Positions 62,744-64,000 of a stretch of 64,000 nt of DNA are shown here, one piece after another. The translations under genes and the position numbers were made by a program. The stretch comes from Candidatus Intricatilinea gracilis (GTDB taxonomy: Bacteria > Pseudomonadota > Gammaproteobacteria > Burkholderiales > Burkholderiaceae_C), in contig JADJDQ010000021.1 in NCBI GenBank assembly GCA_016702605.1, positions 62,001 through 126,000 on the forward strand. Reading direction: 5' to 3'. Below the pieces are notes generated by a model, which was not told the DNA's origin, made no database searches, and saw nothing but the letters and a program-made list of their open reading frames with translations. Numbering within the stretch: the stretch's first letter is position 1; each line of letters opens with the position of its first letter.

Positions 62744-64000
62744 ATGCGCCATCACGCACTTCCCGCCCCGGAAAACACACCCCTCGAAGGTGCACCCAAG
62801 CCACGCAGCGACTGGGCCACTGTGCGCCGTATCGTTCCGTTCTTCGTGCGATATCGCTGGCGCATGGCGGCGGCGCTGCTGTTTCTGGTGGCGGCCAAGG
62901 TGGCCAACGTCGGTGTGCCGCTGCTGCTCAAGCAACTGGTCGACGACTTGTCGTTGCCCCACGGAGACCCCCGCGCCTTGCTGATCGTGCCACTCGGCCT
63001 GCTGCTGGCGTATGCCGGACTGCGGCTGTCGACCACCATCTTCACCGAGTTGCGCGAGCTGGTCTTTGCCAAGGCCACCCACGGCGCGGCACGCGAGATT
63101 GCGCTGTCGACGTTTCGACATCTGCATGCGCTCAGCCTGCGTTTCCACCTCGAGCGCCAGACCGGTGGCATGACACGCGACATCGAACGCGGCACCCGCG
63201 CACTGCAGTCGCTGGTGAGTTATTCGCTCTACACCATCGTGCCCACGCTGGTCGAGCTCACCATGGTGCTGGCCTTCCTGGGCTGGAAGTTCGACATGGG
63301 CTATGTGTGGATCACGCTGGGCGCACTCAGCACCTACGCTGCTTTCACCATCACGCTCACCGAGTGGCGCACCAAGTTTCGCCGCACCATGAACGAGCTG
63401 GATTCGAAGGCACACACACGTGCCGTCGACGCCTTGCTCAACTACGAGACGGTGAAGTACTTCAACAACGAGGACTACGAGTCGCGTCGTTATGACGAAG
63501 GCCTGGATGCCTTCCGCCGTGCCCAGCTCACCTCGCAGCGCACGCTGTCGCTGCTCAACACTGGTCAGCAGCTCATCATCGCCAGCAGCCTGGTGGCGAT
63601 GTTGTGGCGCGCCACCCAGGGGGTCGTCGACCAGCGGCTCACGCTGGGTGACTTCGTCATGATCAACGCGCTGCTGATCCAGCTGTACATCCCGCTCAAC
63701 TTTCTGGGTGTGCTGTACCGCGAGGTCAAACAAAGCATTGCCGACCTCGAGAAGATGTTCGCCATGCTCGAGCGTGAACGCGAGGTGGCCGATGCACCGG
63801 GTGCGCCAGCCTTGCAAGCTGCTGATGGGACGGTGAGTTTCGAGGACGTGCGTTTCAGCTACGACGCCGGCAAGGGCGGGCGCGAGGTGCTGCACGGTGT
63901 GAGTTTCACCATCCCCGGCGGACGCAAGGTGGCGGTGGTGGGTGCCTCGGGCTCGGGCAAGAGCACCTTGGCGCGGCTGCTCTACCGCTTCTACGACGTG
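62744..64000 (+). CDS. Atm1-type ABC transporter (half-transporter), 3' end outside window
   Basis: The first 419 residues of a fused permease-ATPase. The membrane domain (about 20-330) has six hydrophobic segments and the Atm1/ABCB7 hallmarks: RHLHALSLRFHLERQTGGMT, RDIERGTRALQ, VDALLNYETVKYFNNEDYE, RQLIIAS-type helix (NTGQQLIIASSLVAMLWRAT) and INALLIQLYIPLNFLGVLYREV. The ATPase begins near 365 (VSFEDVRFSYDAGKGG) with Walker A GASGSGKSTLARLL near 399; the signature and Walker B lie beyond the window. Relatives export glutathione-linked compounds for Fe-S cluster or metal balance. It starts 20 bases from the divergent thioesterase gene. Confidence 0.9.
   Translation, partial: MRHHALPAPENTPLEGAPKPRSDWATVRRIVPFFVRYRWRMAAALLFLVAAKVANVGVPLLLKQLVDDLSLPHGDPRALLIVPLGLLLAYAGLRLSTTIFTELRELVFAKATHGAAREIALSTFRHLHALSLRFHLERQTGGMTRDIERGTRALQSLVSYSLYTIVPTLVELTMVLAFLGWKFDMGYVWITLGALSTYAAFTITLTEWRTKFRRTMNELDSKAHTRAVDALLNYETVKYFNNEDYESRRYDEGLDAFRRAQLTSQRTLSLLNTGQQLIIASSLVAMLWRATQGVVDQRLTLGDFVMINALLIQLYIPLNFLGVLYREVKQSIADLEKMFAMLEREREVADAPGAPALQAADGTVSFEDVRFSYDAGKGGREVLHGVSFTIPGGRKVAVVGASGSGKSTLARLLYRFYDV

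Overview
The window is a high-GC, gene-dense chromosomal segment from a betaproteobacterium of the order Burkholderiales. The Rubrivivax/Leptothrix/Ideonella-type group is the best guess, from gene order and remembered protein resemblance; no database search was possible. Supporting signs are the rsmB-DUF4390-NtrY/NtrX-like block, the aspS-nudB-EEP-clsB neighbourhood, an AspRS of the non-discriminating type, and a full aerobic core metabolism. I see no insertion sequence, prophage, integrase or CRISPR array, so this looks like ordinary backbone with a few accessory catabolic modules.

Layout. 1-3837 (-): a giant FAD/Fe-S oxidase running off the left edge. 4167-7265 (+): ugpBAE glycerol-3-phosphate uptake genes, without ugpC. 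7320-9939 (-): HD-GYP phosphodiesterase, class II aldolase and a small unknown. 10195-10336: tRNA-Phe with terminator and promoter. 10414-15630 (-): response regulator, NtrY-like kinase, DUF4390 protein and rsmB. 15718-15817: two short tandem repeats. 15827-20805 (-): unknown protein, LemA-family protein, queC, proA, galE. 20940-26491 (+): ubiJ, ubiB (frameshifted as sequenced), FmdB zinc ribbon, DUF502 protein, aspS. 26637-30516 (-): gnd, a SAF-domain dehydrogenase and a PhyH-type dioxygenase. 30695-33645 (+): nudB, an EEP-family phosphatase/nuclease and clsB. 33677-41069 (-): a seven-gene sugar-acid module (TRAP transporter, enolase-superfamily dehydratase, SDR dehydrogenase, FAH-type hydrolase, UxaA-type dehydratase). 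41239-51862 (-, with one + gene): rhombosortase-like protease, glnE, nitrilase-family amidase, UbiH-like monooxygenase, priA, an AT-rich gap with DnaA-box-like sequences, hemE, HNH nuclease. 52221-60886 (+): a TetR regulator and a fatty-acid beta-oxidation cluster ending in an SGNH hydrolase. 60983-62257 (+): exported unknown. 62289-64000: divergent acyl-CoA thioesterase and an Atm1-type ABC transporter running off the right edge.

How the genes work together. The sugar-acid module can be read as a complete non-phosphorylating 'diketo-hydrolase' route: TRAP import, dehydration to a 2-keto-3-deoxy acid, oxidation to a 2,4-diketo acid, and hydrolytic cleavage. A second dehydratase suggests a second entry substrate. 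The TetR-ACAD-FadB-like-thiolase-ECH cluster forms a fatty-acid oxidation unit. ubiJ, ubiB and the UbiH-like protein contribute to ubiquinone synthesis.

Points most worth checking: single-base losses in ubiB (inside a conserved lysine codon) and at the hemE start, which look like sequencing errors or recent mutations; a cluster of DnaA-box-like sequences in the hemE-priA gap near a switch in gene orientation; the orphan ugpBAE; a LemA gene whose next neighbour is not a recognisable M48 peptidase; and the rhombosortase that overlaps the end of glnE.
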